Below, piece after piece: positions 53,874-64,000 of a DNA stretch of 64,000 nt. Numbering within the stretch: the stretch's first letter is position 1; every line of letters starts with the position of its first letter. The notes beneath the pieces were generated by a model, which was not told the DNA's origin, did no database searches, and saw only the letters and a list, made by a program, of their open reading frames with translations. This DNA is from Maniola hyperantus (Eukaryota; Arthropoda; Insecta; Lepidoptera; Nymphalidae): NCBI RefSeq assembly GCF_902806685.2, contig NC_048545.1:8233852-8297851 (forward strand), written 5' to 3'. A program made the position numbers and the translations under genes.

Positions 53874-54848
53874 AATAATTATAATGCTGTTGAATCTGAA
53901 TAAAATAAAATAAAGTATAAATAAAGTTTTAAAAAAATTACTAGGCCCGCCGTGAAGGTTCGTGAAAATGTAAAATTACCTCAATAACCTACCTTTTATC
54001 ATTTCTAGGAGTAGTATGTACTTGTTTTTTACGTAATTATTTATTTATATTTTTTAAGTGACACCATTTCATTGAAATTATTAATTTAGATTCAGCTCAT
54101 TGGGCTCAAGTAAATTCCAACCAAAGAATTCAAGTTAATCTGAAATCACTTTGACAAAATAAAATATGAAGTACAACTAATAAATAAATGAATAATTTAC
54201 TGTAGGTATTTAATATATTATTCACTGTCTAACGGAATGCACATAGCAGCATCTCATATGAGTCATAAATATTTTTACACTAACGTGAAATTAAAAGCAA
54301 CATGGAAGCGATCCCTAAAAGCGGAGATGAACGTAGCCGGATTTTCCTGAATCGCAATCAAGTCGGCAAATCGAAATAATATGTTTTATTTCGAAAAGCA
54401 GTATGAAGAATTTTTGTCTATTTTAGGGTTCCGTATCTCAAAAGGAAATAAGGAACCATTATAGGATAATAATAAATAATCCTTCGTTGGAAACAGAATT
54501 ATAAATAGAAATGCAAAAATAGAAACAGAAATAGAGAAGTATATATTCAATTAATTACATTCGGATTTTTGTTTGCTTGTCGAATAGAATATAGACCAGA
54601 AATAATTTAGACATTCTAAATTGCCACTGTTGAGAATCAAATCTCAGTCATAAGGTATCAGGGAGATTATAAATGGATTTTTATTAGGATTATTCTGGAG
54701 GAAGCTTAATAATGCCTTATATGCAACACGGGATGTTCGTAAATTCAATTAAGCGATCGGTGACATAAAAAGCTGACCTACCAATGTACGTACCTACGAG
54801 TAGGTAGATCATCGCTCCAAAATCAAAAATAAAGGATTATTTTAAAAA
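53874..54848. other. mostly unassigned; family A scrap at 54424-54480
   Basis: AGGGTTCCGTATCTCAAAAG marks a family A 3' piece in minus orientation. A 25-codon frame MEAIPKSGDERSRIFLNRNQ near 54302 is unexplained and unsupported. Confidence 0.45.
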
Positions 54849-55275
54849 AACCGGCCAAGTGCGAGTCAGGCTTGCACAATGAGGGTTCCGTACTACATTC
54901 GTATTTTTTCGACATTTTGCACGATAATTCAAAAACTATGATGCATAAAAATAAATAAAAATCTGTTTTAGAATGCACAAGTGAAGACCTTTCATATGAT
55001 ACCCCACTTGATATAGTTATCTTAAATACTAATTATTAGTTCATGACCACAATTTAATTTTTTTTGTGTGTGATGTAACCACAAATGCACGGTTTTCAGA
55101 TTTTGCCCCTAATGTCTGCTATAAGACCTACCTACCTGACAAATTTCATGATTCTAGGTCAACGGGAAGTACCCTGTAGGTTTCTTGACAGACAGACAGA
55201 CGGACTGACAGACAGACAGACAGACAACAAAGTGATCCTACAAGGGTTCCGTTTTTCCTTTTGAGGTACGGAACC
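54849..55275 (+). repeat. family A repeat, fullest copy
   Basis: ACCGGCCAAGTGCGAGTCAG start; GGGTTCCGTAC near the 5' end is inverted to GTACGGAACCC at the 3' end. Includes TTCATGATTCTAGGTCAACG and a long GACAGACAGACGGACTGACA tract. Serves as the reference for the interrupted copies. Confidence 0.92.
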
Positions 55276-56164
55276 CCAATAAACGATTATTTTTGAAAAA
55301 GCGCTTTTATCAGACTACTTATTACACTTTCACTGTCATACAATTATGTAATTTACATACCGATACAATCACCAGTGTAATGATGCAAAATGAACAAAAA
55401 CTATGCGTGAGGTGCATAATACAACTTCCTGTTATGGTCAAAGCTCATTTGACAAGTTTTTAAGTTAATTCGTAAATAATTTGTACTCGAAAAATGTCAG
55501 TGCAGAAACGTAAGAGATGATTAATTCGAAAGTGTAATCTTCAGTAAAGGGCGGGTTAAGCAATTTTTATTTGAGTCGATAACTGGATGGGTAACCTTCG
55601 GTTGGAATTTGTCTTTCAGGCCTGATTACAACTGTTATTTCACATCAATACATTAATAACAAGTCAACTTATGTGTTTAAGAGGAGTTTATTTGTAGCCC
55701 ACTCCAGAGAAAAGCTTAAATATACTTAGTTTGGTTAAACAAACAAACTTAATGACAAACAAACAAACTAATTAATATAGAAAACGTATTCTAGAAATTA
55801 CTTAATATCTGTGTCTAAAATAAACTCGGTGGTTTCCAGATTTCTGTAAAAATGTGTAAGTAGTTTTAAATGTATACGGGCTCTGGGGAGCGCGCTAGGG
55901 AAACTTCTCTTATATACGGAACATACAGTTTAGAACAGCAATCGATTTAAGTAAAGCTAGATTGTCTGCGGTCAATGACATTAGTGATTAGCTGGCAATG
56001 CTTTGCGTATTTATAGTCGCTCGAAGCAATTTATTTTCATTTTATTCCGATTAATTTATCTCCCTTTTACAGCCGAAATTAATAAAAACAATATATCTGC
56101 ATCTGTAGTATTTTCATTACTTAGTTACGTTTTTGTCAAAAAATACCATTCAAAAAAAAAAAAT
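55276..56164. other. unassigned AT-rich sequence
   Basis: The 75-aa frame at 56003-56230 runs into a foldback element; not supported. Confidence 0.45.
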
Positions 56165-56480
56165 TGTAAAACTGACTTCCAAAACCACTACAAAGTAAAA
56201 AATAACTTTTGTTTCTACATGTGTATGTAGATATTATGTTGAAGTCGGCCGAACTTCACGCTTTGATTTCTAATTTCTTTTATTATGCTCACCCGACTTC
56301 ATAGGTACATACATACACGTGCAGAAACAAAAAGTATTTTTTACTTTGTAGTGGATTTGGAAGTTAATTTTTAATTGTTTTTATTGTTATTTTTAGGCTT
56401 TTTAGGTCGGTCTATATACACTAAAAAACCAGGCAGAATAGAGAACCACCTCCTTTTTGGAAGTCGGTTAATAATATTAA
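56165..56480. mobile_element. foldback element with GACTTCC ends
   Basis: ACTGACTTCCAAAACCACTA with AAGTAAAAAATAACTTTTG is mirrored by AAAAGTATTTTTTACTTTGT and GTGGATTTGGAAGTT; a second TTTTTGGAAGTCGGTTAA end lies at 56453-56472. Confidence 0.75.
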
Positions 56481-56814
56481 ATAGACTAATTAGTAATCTT
56501 TTGTTTTTATGCCATGCAATTTATTTCGGCACATAACACCGTTGCTAAAGTAACTTATCGAGAGATTACGGATAGATTGGTTGTTCATTTTGGCGGTCAG
56601 TAGGTAAGTTATTTTTTATTGATATCGCTCATTGATTTGATACTCCTTGAAAGTTATTATTACTGCGTCGTCTTTTAAGTCGTTATCACGCGTGTATCTT
56701 TTAACTGATTGAGTAATCAGCATAATAATCTGCTGGCAAGCGAGAGAAAAATTATAGAGGAAAGAAAGAAAAAAGAAAACTTTTATTTGATCATATAGAT
56801 AGCAGGAACAGAAA
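56481..56814. other. unassigned sequence
   Basis: No recognised feature. Confidence 0.5.
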
Positions 56815-57115
56815 GTATAAATACTTCTACTTTTTTATTTTTAGACTAGCGCTTGGCTGCAATCAGACCTGTGGCAAGTCATGATGCAACCTGAGATGGA
56901 GCGTGCTTGCCTAGAAGATGCCTATTCACTCTTGACTTAAAGGTACCCATATTAAAATCGGAGGGGAGGGCATTCCATATCCTAGCGGTTCTAATTAGAA
57001 ATGAGGAAGCAAATCGCTTTGTACGAATCCGTGGAATTTTGACTACGTACCTACGGGTGCAGCTTGGCGATGCCTTGCGGTACGAAAGTAGAAAGGTGTA
57101 AGAGGAACCAGGTCA
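56815..57115 (-). mobile_element. non-LTR retrotransposon (Jockey/CR1-type) 3' fragment
   Basis: GACTAGCGCTTGGCTGCAAT, GGAGCGTGCTTGCCTAGAAG and CTATTCACTCTTGACTTAAA, with ATTCCATATCCTAGCGGTTC and AATCGCTTTGTACGAATCCG, read on the minus strand as the C-terminal ORF2 tail found in lepidopteran elements. Related to 12244-12470. Confidence 0.65.
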
Positions 57116-58631
57116 AAAACTTTATAATATTATAAGATATAAAAAATGTGTTGCGAAACATGATGTTACTTCCAAAATTGCACACTTTGAAATATGAAAG
57201 CAATCAACATGTAAGTATCATTAAAAACAAACAAAACAATTTTTATAGCTCATCGTTAGTCATTAAGTATACCTATACTATCATTTATATTCTGTGTCAT
57301 TAGTACCTACTGCAAAGTAGAGCAGTGTTCATGATTGTTATTTGTTACGCAGACAATTTTTATTATACCTAGGGCATGACAAGTATGGATTCAAGATCGT
57401 TTCTAACATAGCGCTCAGTGTAGCCGAAACATATTAGGAAATATGTTATTACAAAAATGTGCGACAAGAACAAATTGCTCATTTTATTGTATTTCGTGGT
57501 ACGCAAGAATTCATGTTATGAATCTGTAATTCGCTCACTATATTTATTTTGCTTTCAAAAAACATCTAACCCTTCATTCCATGCCAATTATAACGAAAGG
57601 TACAGAGGTAACTTTTTGCATCCCGAGGACGGACATAATTATGCTACTATTGTCCCGGAAAATCAAAAAAATCCTACAGGATTTGAAATAAGTATCTATA
57701 AATCCCCACCAATGAAGTCGCGGGCATTATCTATTGCATCCTGGAGGCGGTTATTGACTAGGTACATAAAACTTTTAAATATAGACTAGGTAGTATTAAT
57801 TTACTATTATTTTCAAAAGATTTTGTTTTCTTAGAAATGACGTCTGTGCTAAGTATTGCCTCTGGTGTTGCTTGATAATATAATAATTGTACTTACACAA
57901 CCTTAAATTGACGTGACACTGACCCACGGTATAGGTATGTGACAAAAAATACCGGTCAGTTATGAAAGCAACGCCAAAAGTTATGTTGATACAGTTTTCT
58001 CCCATGCACGTGACTTGGGTATGTGGTAGGCGTACTTACTTTTACTTTAAGCTCAGCTAGGCCATAAGTTCATTCGACTACATGAGTGATCTGACCATGA
58101 TATTATACAACGATTGGAACATTCGAAACTCTTGTGTCATTAACGATAGCTTTAATCGGATTGATGATTGTGGCCTATGTGTTAATCCAGGGTATAATCT
58201 ATCTCAATTCCAAATTTCAATCAAATCCGTTCAGCCGTTTTTGCTTGATTGAGTAACAAACATCCAAACATCCACACTTTCACATTTATAATATTATTAG
58301 GATTAGGATTACCATGTCGGTGACGCGACCTTGACGTTTTTACTTATCTCAAAATCGCCCAACGCACCTAAAGAAGTTTTCAATTCAAAAATTACTTACT
58401 ACAAAAATATTTATTTATTCAAAAGTAGTACTTCCGTACAAATAGGTACAAGTACAAGTACCTCCGTTGTCCAAATTTTATTTCTTTAGGCATGATGTCG
58501 AACACGCTGGTTCATTGCCTCTTTGGAGAAAGGAAATCAGCGCGTAGATCAGCTTTTGAGATACGACATTTATTGATCTGCATAACTGTCGTCCTTACTA
58601 AACATACGTTTTTTTTGTAATTTGAAAAAAA
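57116..58631. other. mostly unassigned, two decayed family B pieces
   Basis: 57640-57750 (ATTGTCCCGGAAAATC ... AATGAAGTCGCGGGCATTAT, mixed strand) and 58190-58300 (TTTCAATCAAATCCGTTCAG, TTCACATTTATAATATTATT) are degenerate repeat. The 110-aa frame at 57457-57789 crosses the first and is not supported. Confidence 0.45.
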
Positions 58632-58910
58632 ATATCAGGTGGGTCAACTGACGCTAAGTGATTACCGCCGCACATGAATATTTTTGCAGTACCAGAGGAA
58701 CCGCTAGTGCTTTGCTAGCCTTTCAGGAATTTGTTGGTCTGCCCCGTCTGCCCCTTGAATAACCCTAACCCGATGTTGTAATCTAATGGGAACACCACTG
58801 AAGGAAGTTGATTCCACAGTTTGCATAGTATACGTGGAAAAAAGGATCTGGCACAACGGGCGGTCGAAGTACACCAGGCATCTAGGGTGAAATTGCTTGC
58901 GATATAAAAT
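58632..58910 (-). mobile_element. Jockey-type non-LTR 3' end fragment
   Basis: ATCAGGTGGGTCAACTGACG, CTAAGTGATTACCGCCGCAC, TAGCCTTTCAGGAATTTGTT, GTTGATTCCACAGTTTGCAT and GGTCGAAGTACACCAGGCAT match 42144-42930; CCGTCTGCCCCTTGAATAACCC is partly duplicated. Confidence 0.88.
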
Positions 58911-59344
58911 TAAGTAAGTATTTAAATTTAAGTATAATTTTAAAATTAAGTAACAAACAGTGCTTCATTTTTAATGTTTGGTAGGTAGGTAGGTATTACT
59001 TAATGGTAACAAGACATGACACGTCTTTTTGTCTAGATTTTATCTTTTATGCGAGTCTGTAGGCTGCAATATGACCATTTTAGTAGAGTGCAGAACAGGT
59101 GTGGTATCTAAAGTAAATTGTTATGGAGTTCAAGCATGTATTTACGTCAAAGTGTTTTTAATTAAAACATGTGTGGTGACTTTCCGTTTAAAATGTAACA
59201 TGTTGTGTAAAGAGCCAATCGTACCTCCTTCAAGCTTCAATCAAGCCTCCTTGACCTTGGCGAAGTGCATTGTGCTGGTCTGGCACCACTACAAAAAGCC
59301 ACCAAAGAAGAAAAGAAGAAGAAGAGCCCATCATCAACAACATC
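58911..59344. other. unassigned; unsupported 109-aa frame
   Basis: A plus-strand frame (59029-59358) has several Cys and a Lys/Arg/His-rich end produced by AAGAAGAAG and CATCATCAACA runs; no motif recognised. Confidence 0.4.
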
Positions 59345-59465
59345 ATCGTCAAGGATAGGTCTCTTGCTGGACATATTATATTATAGGTGTCTTGTAGGGA
59401 CTTCCAAACACCACGGGCCACGGTCTAGGGCCGTCTGAATCGCGCCACGCCATCCGACTCGTTTA
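59345..59465 (-). mobile_element. RTE-type 3' end fragment
   Basis: GATAGGTCTCTTGCTGGACA, GTCTTGTAGGGACTTCCAAA and CACCACGGGCCACGGTC match the 3' end at 12650-12720. Confidence 0.78.
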
Positions 59466-60720
59466 ATGTCTAACTAGTTTAGGTCCTGCAAAAGCTGCGC
59501 TTGGCGAGGCGAGGTTTCTCCGCATAATTTCGCATGAAAAATGCGTAGGTACCTAGTGTGCCTGTGATTTTGGCTTTACTTTTTCAGAGAGCTGCAGTAG
59601 GGCAGTGTTGAATTCTGTTGGTCCTGGTTATTTTCTTAAACTGAGCTATATTACTTTAAGTTGAGATCGAATAGATGCGATAGGGATTATCGTCGCAAGA
59701 AAACTCCCACTATCGACCTTAGACAAGAAGGATTACACATCGAGGGAGATCAAAATATTTTAAGTAACTACTTTACTTCATCGTACCTACTACCGGGAAT
59801 ATTATGCTAAGTAGATCAAAGAAAGTTGTTACATTTTCACGCTCCCACAATACGATAGGTCACGCTTTTCCGCCGAGTCGCTTCCATTTCTTACGGTGAA
59901 TTTAAACGTATCTATTAGGTACGTAATTTGCTGTCATGTACGTCTTCCTTAACTTCATTTGATTCAACGTTTCCTTATTCACGTTTCAATCCATTGAAAG
60001 CAACTAAATACATAAGTATGTAAGTTTTTCTGTAGGTAGGTAAGGATTTTAGGCAGTTGGCAATTACTACTGGCGAGTGGTGACCATGTTAGATCAACTT
60101 AACGTTTTTAATTGCAAGATATATTCGCACTTAATTAACCACAGTCGTGACTTATGGAAAGCATGACATACCATTATCATTATCACTATCTATATTGATC
60201 CACTGTCGTACATCATCATTATCAGTTTTAACTTGATGAAATAACTTTTTCCAAGAAAATGTAAGAAAATTTGCGCAAGGGGTAGATTTTAAACCTACGC
60301 TTCTTAGGACTTATTAAGTCCAAACTGTTCATAGACAGCCCGTAAGTATTGAGGAGGCGTAAGCAGTAAGCACCTATTCAAATCCTATTAATTTAAAGAA
60401 TTTACCTTATATATTTTATAGCTAGGTACTTATTTTATTTTGCCAACTGAATTGCTTTGTGCTACAATCAGTAGAATAATAACCAAGGACTTTTATTGAT
60501 TGACTCGATAAAAAAGTAATTATAAGTAGGTAACCTACATAACAAATAACAATTACTTAAGTTAAAAAAATATTGTTTCTAAACCATTCAGCGTTAAAAC
60601 TAAATATAAGTTCGAATAATCTATCTAGCTATTGGGAAATTGCGAATAGACGTCGTGATTCTGTAAACATTAGGTATACTTATTAAGTTTTTTTTACCTT
60701 TGAAAATATTAAAATTACTT
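59466..60720. other. unassigned sequence
   Basis: About 1.25 kb; no gene or repeat recognised. Confidence 0.5.
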
Positions 60721-60968
60721 ACTAGCTGATGCCCGCAACTTCGTACGCGTGGATTTAGGTTTTTAAAAATCTCGTAGGAACTCTTTGATTTTCCGGGATA
60801 AAAAGTAGCCTATGTCACTCTCCAGGTTTTATACTACACCCATCCAAAATATCACGTCGATCCGTTGCTCCGTTGCGGCGTGATTGAAGGACAAACCGAC
60901 AAACCAACAAATCAAAAAACTAAAAAACCATCAACAAACAAACACACATTCGCATTTATAATAAGGCT
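60721..60968 (+). repeat. family B repeat copy (CATTTATAATAAGG-ended variant)
   Basis: CTAGCTGATGCCCGCAACTT, AAAGTAGCCTATGTCACTCT, CACGTCGATCCGTTGCTCCG and ATTCGCATTTATAATAAGGC. This variant lacks the (GACA)n tract, as at 6299-6530 and 63559-63782. Confidence 0.88.
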
Positions 60969-61413
60969 ACCTACTGATCGACTGATGCATCGATCGGAAA
61001 TCTTCTGGACTGGCAGCTGTTTAGTTATTCTATCTACCTTGTCTCATACTTACCTTTAAATGTACCTTTTAGTATTCATGAATGAAAAGTAAATTACGTA
61101 AACAGTTATATTTTTATACCATTTCATAATATTTGACCTTTTTAAAATACTGGTTTGTCGATCGTTTACAATAAAACCGTCTCAATACTCGAAATGTTTC
61201 TGTATTCAACAAGTTCATGATTATGTAAAACGAAAGATGTAAATAGCAAATGAGTTTATTTAATTCAGCGTACATTTTTTAAAGTGTACCAAAACTATTT
61301 CTGCAGCCAGTGGGTTAAAAATAAAAAATGTGCAGTATAGAGTAAATAAGGTGGCTATTCTAATCTGTACATTTTTATTTTTTACTGCACTTTGTACAAA
61401 TTAAATTAAATTT
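60969..61413. other. unassigned AT-rich sequence
   Basis: No recognised feature. Confidence 0.5.
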
Positions 61414-61751
61414 TTTTTTTTTTATTCAGATACAAGTTAGCCCTTGACTGCAATCTCACCTGGTGGTAAGTGATGATGCAGTCTAAGATGATAGCGGGCT
61501 AACCTGGAAGGGGTATGGCAGTTTTTATTAAACCCATACCCCTTTGGTTTCTACACGGCATTGTACCGGAACGCTAAATCGCTTGGCGGCACGGCTTTGC
61601 CGGTAGGGTGGTAACTAGCCACGGCCGAAGCCTCCCACCAGACCAGACCAGAAATTTAGAAATTATAAAATTCCAAACCCCTGCCAGGAATCGAACCCGG
61701 GACCTCCCACTCTTAAGGCCACAGCGCTCACCACTGCGCCAGGGAGGTCGT
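61414..61751 (-). mobile_element. SINE family 1 (tRNA-derived), full length, minus orientation
   Basis: Minus-strand head reads CTGGCGCAGTGGTGAGCGCT (A box TGGCGCAGTGG) and GGTCCCGGGTTCGATTCC (B box), followed by the body and a poly(A) (T-run at about 61411-61421). Intact internal Pol III promoter by eye. Reference copy for the fragments at 15940, 27630, 45985 and 50128. Confidence 0.93.
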
Positions 61752-61969
61752 CGAATTCCATATTATAACTAGTTACCTAAACAACTCTATATCTATTAAA
61801 GACTAGCGGATACCCGGCATGTGTTACCACGCTAAAAACCCCACCCTACAACCATCTTCGCATTATTGCCTTTCTAATGAAACCGGTTTGGGGCACATCG
61901 GTTAGATGGTTTTAAAGTTTGTAACGGACGACGACGGTAGTTAAACATTTTTGTGTTTTATATACCTAC

Positions 61970-62155
61970 TAGCTTACGCTCGCGACTTTGTCCCCCTGGA
62001 CTACACAACTTTCAAACCTCTATTTCACCCCCTTAGGAGTTTCCAAGCATGCCAAATTTCAGCCCGATCTGTCCAGTACTTTGAGCTGTGCGTTGATAGA
62101 TCAGTCAGTCAGTCAGTTAGTCAGTCAGTCAGTTAGTCAGTCAGTCAGTCACCTT
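61970..62155 (-). repeat. family C copy with expanded (CAGT)n
   Basis: GCGACTTTGTCCCCCTGGAC, TATTTCACCCCCTTAGGAG and TTCAGCCCGATCTGTCCAGT, then a long CAGTCAGTCAGTTAGTCAGT tract (62099-62151). Confidence 0.85.
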
Positions 62156-62263
62156 TTCTTTTCATATATTTAGATTAAGATTTTTTCTGATTCCCGCTTG
62201 CATAATACTAACGACCCGTCACTCACCCGATAAATATGCGTGTATGCGACGTCCGTGTATTGG

Positions 62264-62692
62264 ACTAAGAGCCAGCGCGTGCCAGACCTTCGTTATTTTA
62301 TAAAAGCTGAAAGTTTCTCTGCATATTGTACCCAACCTTGGGAAGAAGGTTTATCATGGCAACCCCCTGCCTTACAGTTTAAAAGTTTAAGGGTGTATGG
62401 CAGAGGGTTGCCACGACAGCAAAGTGTCTGGCAATGCATGACGTGATTTCTAATAATTTCTATTATTCTGAAGAAAATATAAGAAAATTAGACGTTATTA
62501 TTAGTTATATATTAGTTAATACATAAGTAGTTAGTACATAAGTACTTTGACGTAAGATTTTACCTGTTATCTCCCAAAGCCACTATGATCCAAAGAAACG
62601 TCCAAACAAACGTTCCTCCTAGTGTTGGGGACAATACACAGAGAAACTTTCAGCTTTTATAAAATAACGAAGGTCTGGCACGTGCTGGCTCT
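62264..62692. mobile_element. foldback element, family shared with 29359-29850
   Basis: ACTAAGAGCCAGCGCGTGCC left and GGCACGTGCTGGCTCT right; arms continue with AAAGCTGAAAGTTTCTCTG. An inner inverted pair (GGCAACCCCCTGCC with GGCAGAGGGTTGCC) gives a second hairpin. Confidence 0.87.
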
Positions 62693-63011
62693 CTCTCTAT
62701 AATATGTACATTACATGTAGATAAACCATGCCGGGCACCATATCGAAATTACTCGTACCTAATATACGAAATTGACACCACATGATGAATGAGATGTCGT
62801 AGACTGCGTCTCTGCGTCCTATTTATGGTTTTCCTCCGTATGCTGTTTAGCCGTACCCAGAGGTGGATTAAATGTCGAGAGCACCCTAGGCAAGCACATC
62901 ATAGGCGCCCCTCTAACAGCCATTATTTTTGCTAAGTAACTTATTTCAAAAGGACGAGAAATTGTCTCATTGCATAGCTGGTAGTTGGTGTTAGTCTCGC
63001 ATTATTACTTA
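62693..63011. other. unassigned sequence
   Basis: No recognised feature. Confidence 0.5.
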
Positions 63012-63233
63012 CTAGAGGATGCCCGCGACTTCGTCCGCGTGGATTTAGTTTTTAAAAATCCCGTGGTAACTCTTTGTTTTTCCGGGATAAAAAGTAGCCT
63101 ATGTCCTTCCCCGGGATGCAAACTATCTCTGTACCAAATTTCGTCAAAATCGGTTGAACGGTTGAGCCGAGTGAAAAGCTAGCAGACAGACAGACAGACA
63201 GACACACTTTTGCATTTATAATATTAGTTTGGA
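63012..63233 (+). repeat. family B repeat copy
   Basis: CTAGAGGATGCCCGCGACTT, TCGTCAAAATCGGTTGAACG and a CAGACAGACAGACAGACACA tract. Confidence 0.92.
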
Positions 63234-63558
63234 TTTTGTACAGTTAGCCACTACTCACTATAAAAAGTTACACTTTTTATGGAACTCAGTATCGAAATGA
63301 TGAATAGATAATTTCTTTACTGCAAAGAAGGAAGGCTTCAATTTCTTGCCAGATTGTTCTCTTTCGTATTGCATTTCTAACCGGGGAAAGAGTCAATAAG
63401 TATAAAGATACATTCTAAGAGTCTGTAAATATATACCTATATACATAAGTATATTACCTACCTAGTTCAAGTAGGTACGTAATTATTTTAATTTTTGTAT
63501 TAATTTATTCCTAGAAAGTTTCCAGTTCAAAAATTTTCACCTCTATCAGTAGGTAGGT
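63234..63558. other. unassigned AT-rich sequence
   Basis: TTTCTTGCCAGATTGTTCTC near 63341 recalls the 35818-35935 repeat; otherwise nothing. Confidence 0.45.
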
Positions 63559-63782
63559 ACCCTTATTATAAATGCGAAAGTGTGTTTGTTTGTTGGATTG
63601 TTGGTTTGTCCTTGAATCACATCGCAACGGTGCAACGGATTGACCTGATTTTTTGCATGGGTATAGATAAAGACCTGGAGAGTGACATATGCTACTTTTT
63701 ATCCCGGAAAGTCGAAGAGTTCCCACGGGATTTTAAAAAAACCTAATTCCACGCGGACGAAGTCGCAGGCATCAGCTAGTTT
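63559..63782 (-). repeat. family B copy, minus orientation, no GACA tract
   Basis: CCTTATTATAAATGCGAAAG start and GACGAAGTCGCAGGCATCAG end. Confidence 0.9.
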
Positions 63783-63797
63783 TTAATATATTGCAAT

Positions 63798-64000
63798 AAA
63801 TCCATACTTAATATTATAAATGCGAAAGTGTGTCTGTCTGTCTGTCTGTCTGCTAGCTTTTCACTGCTCAACTGTTCAACCGATTTTGACGAAATTTGGT
63901 ACAGAGATAGCTTGCATCCCGTGGAAGGACATAGACTACTTTTTATCCCGGAAAATTAAAGAGTTCCCACGGGATTTTCTAAAACCTAAATCCACGCTGA
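63798..64000 (-). repeat. family B copy, minus orientation, cut by window edge
   Basis: ATACTTAATATTATAAATGC, GTGTCTGTCTGTCTGTCTGT and CCTAAATCCACGC at the edge. Same orientation as its neighbour 15 bp away, but of the (GACA)n variant. Confidence 0.9.

Noticed and set aside
59029..59358. 109-aa Cys-containing frame
   Set aside because: The C-terminal basic run comes from simple AAG and CAT repeats and the rest has no motif or signal peptide.
62097..62151. CRISPR-like spaced repeats
   Set aside because: It is a (CAGT)n microsatellite at the end of a family C repeat, without spacers, in an animal genome.

Overview
The window comes from the nuclear genome of a moth or butterfly (Lepidoptera); I cannot name the species. 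It is AT-rich and repeat-dense. The repeats are ones I associate with lepidopteran genomes: three tRNA-derived SINE families, Jockey- and RTE-type non-LTR 3' ends, many foldback elements, and a very frequent short repeat carrying a (GACA)n tract. No bacterial operon, CRISPR array or viral gene was seen.

The left half holds one gene, on the minus strand from 31562 down to 4897. It encodes a secreted animal haem peroxidase of the chorion peroxidase/peroxinectin-like group, and I could trace 13 exons with compatible splice phases. Exons 6-13 (24003-4897) read without a break through the catalytic Arg, the proximal His and the conserved C-terminal half. Exons 1, 3, 4 and 5 carry single-base frameshifts or stops, so the 5' half is either decayed or poorly sequenced. 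A TATA-like box with GATA motifs lies just upstream of exon 1.

The introns are full of mobile DNA. The largest insertion is a 5.3 kb LTR element (16461-21801) with almost identical LTRs, a CATT target duplication, no visible gag-pol ORF, a tandem array, a nested TTAA-flanked foldback element and a 200-N gap. A three-unit tandem repeat ends 20 bp from the exon 10 donor, and a 5S-rRNA-like fragment lies just after the exon 8 donor.

The right half (31.7-64 kb) shows no convincing host gene. It is a patchwork of SINEs, non-LTR fragments, foldback elements and AT-rich unassigned sequence. Its clearest structures are a Jockey 3' end with a 77-base poly(T) nested in another repeat that also carries a foldback element, a foldback element with TTA flanks at 48491-48768, and two compact hairpins near 40.1-40.3 kb. 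Short ORFs there mostly lie in repeats or are unsupported. Apart from the peroxidase, nothing suggests genes acting together as a system.
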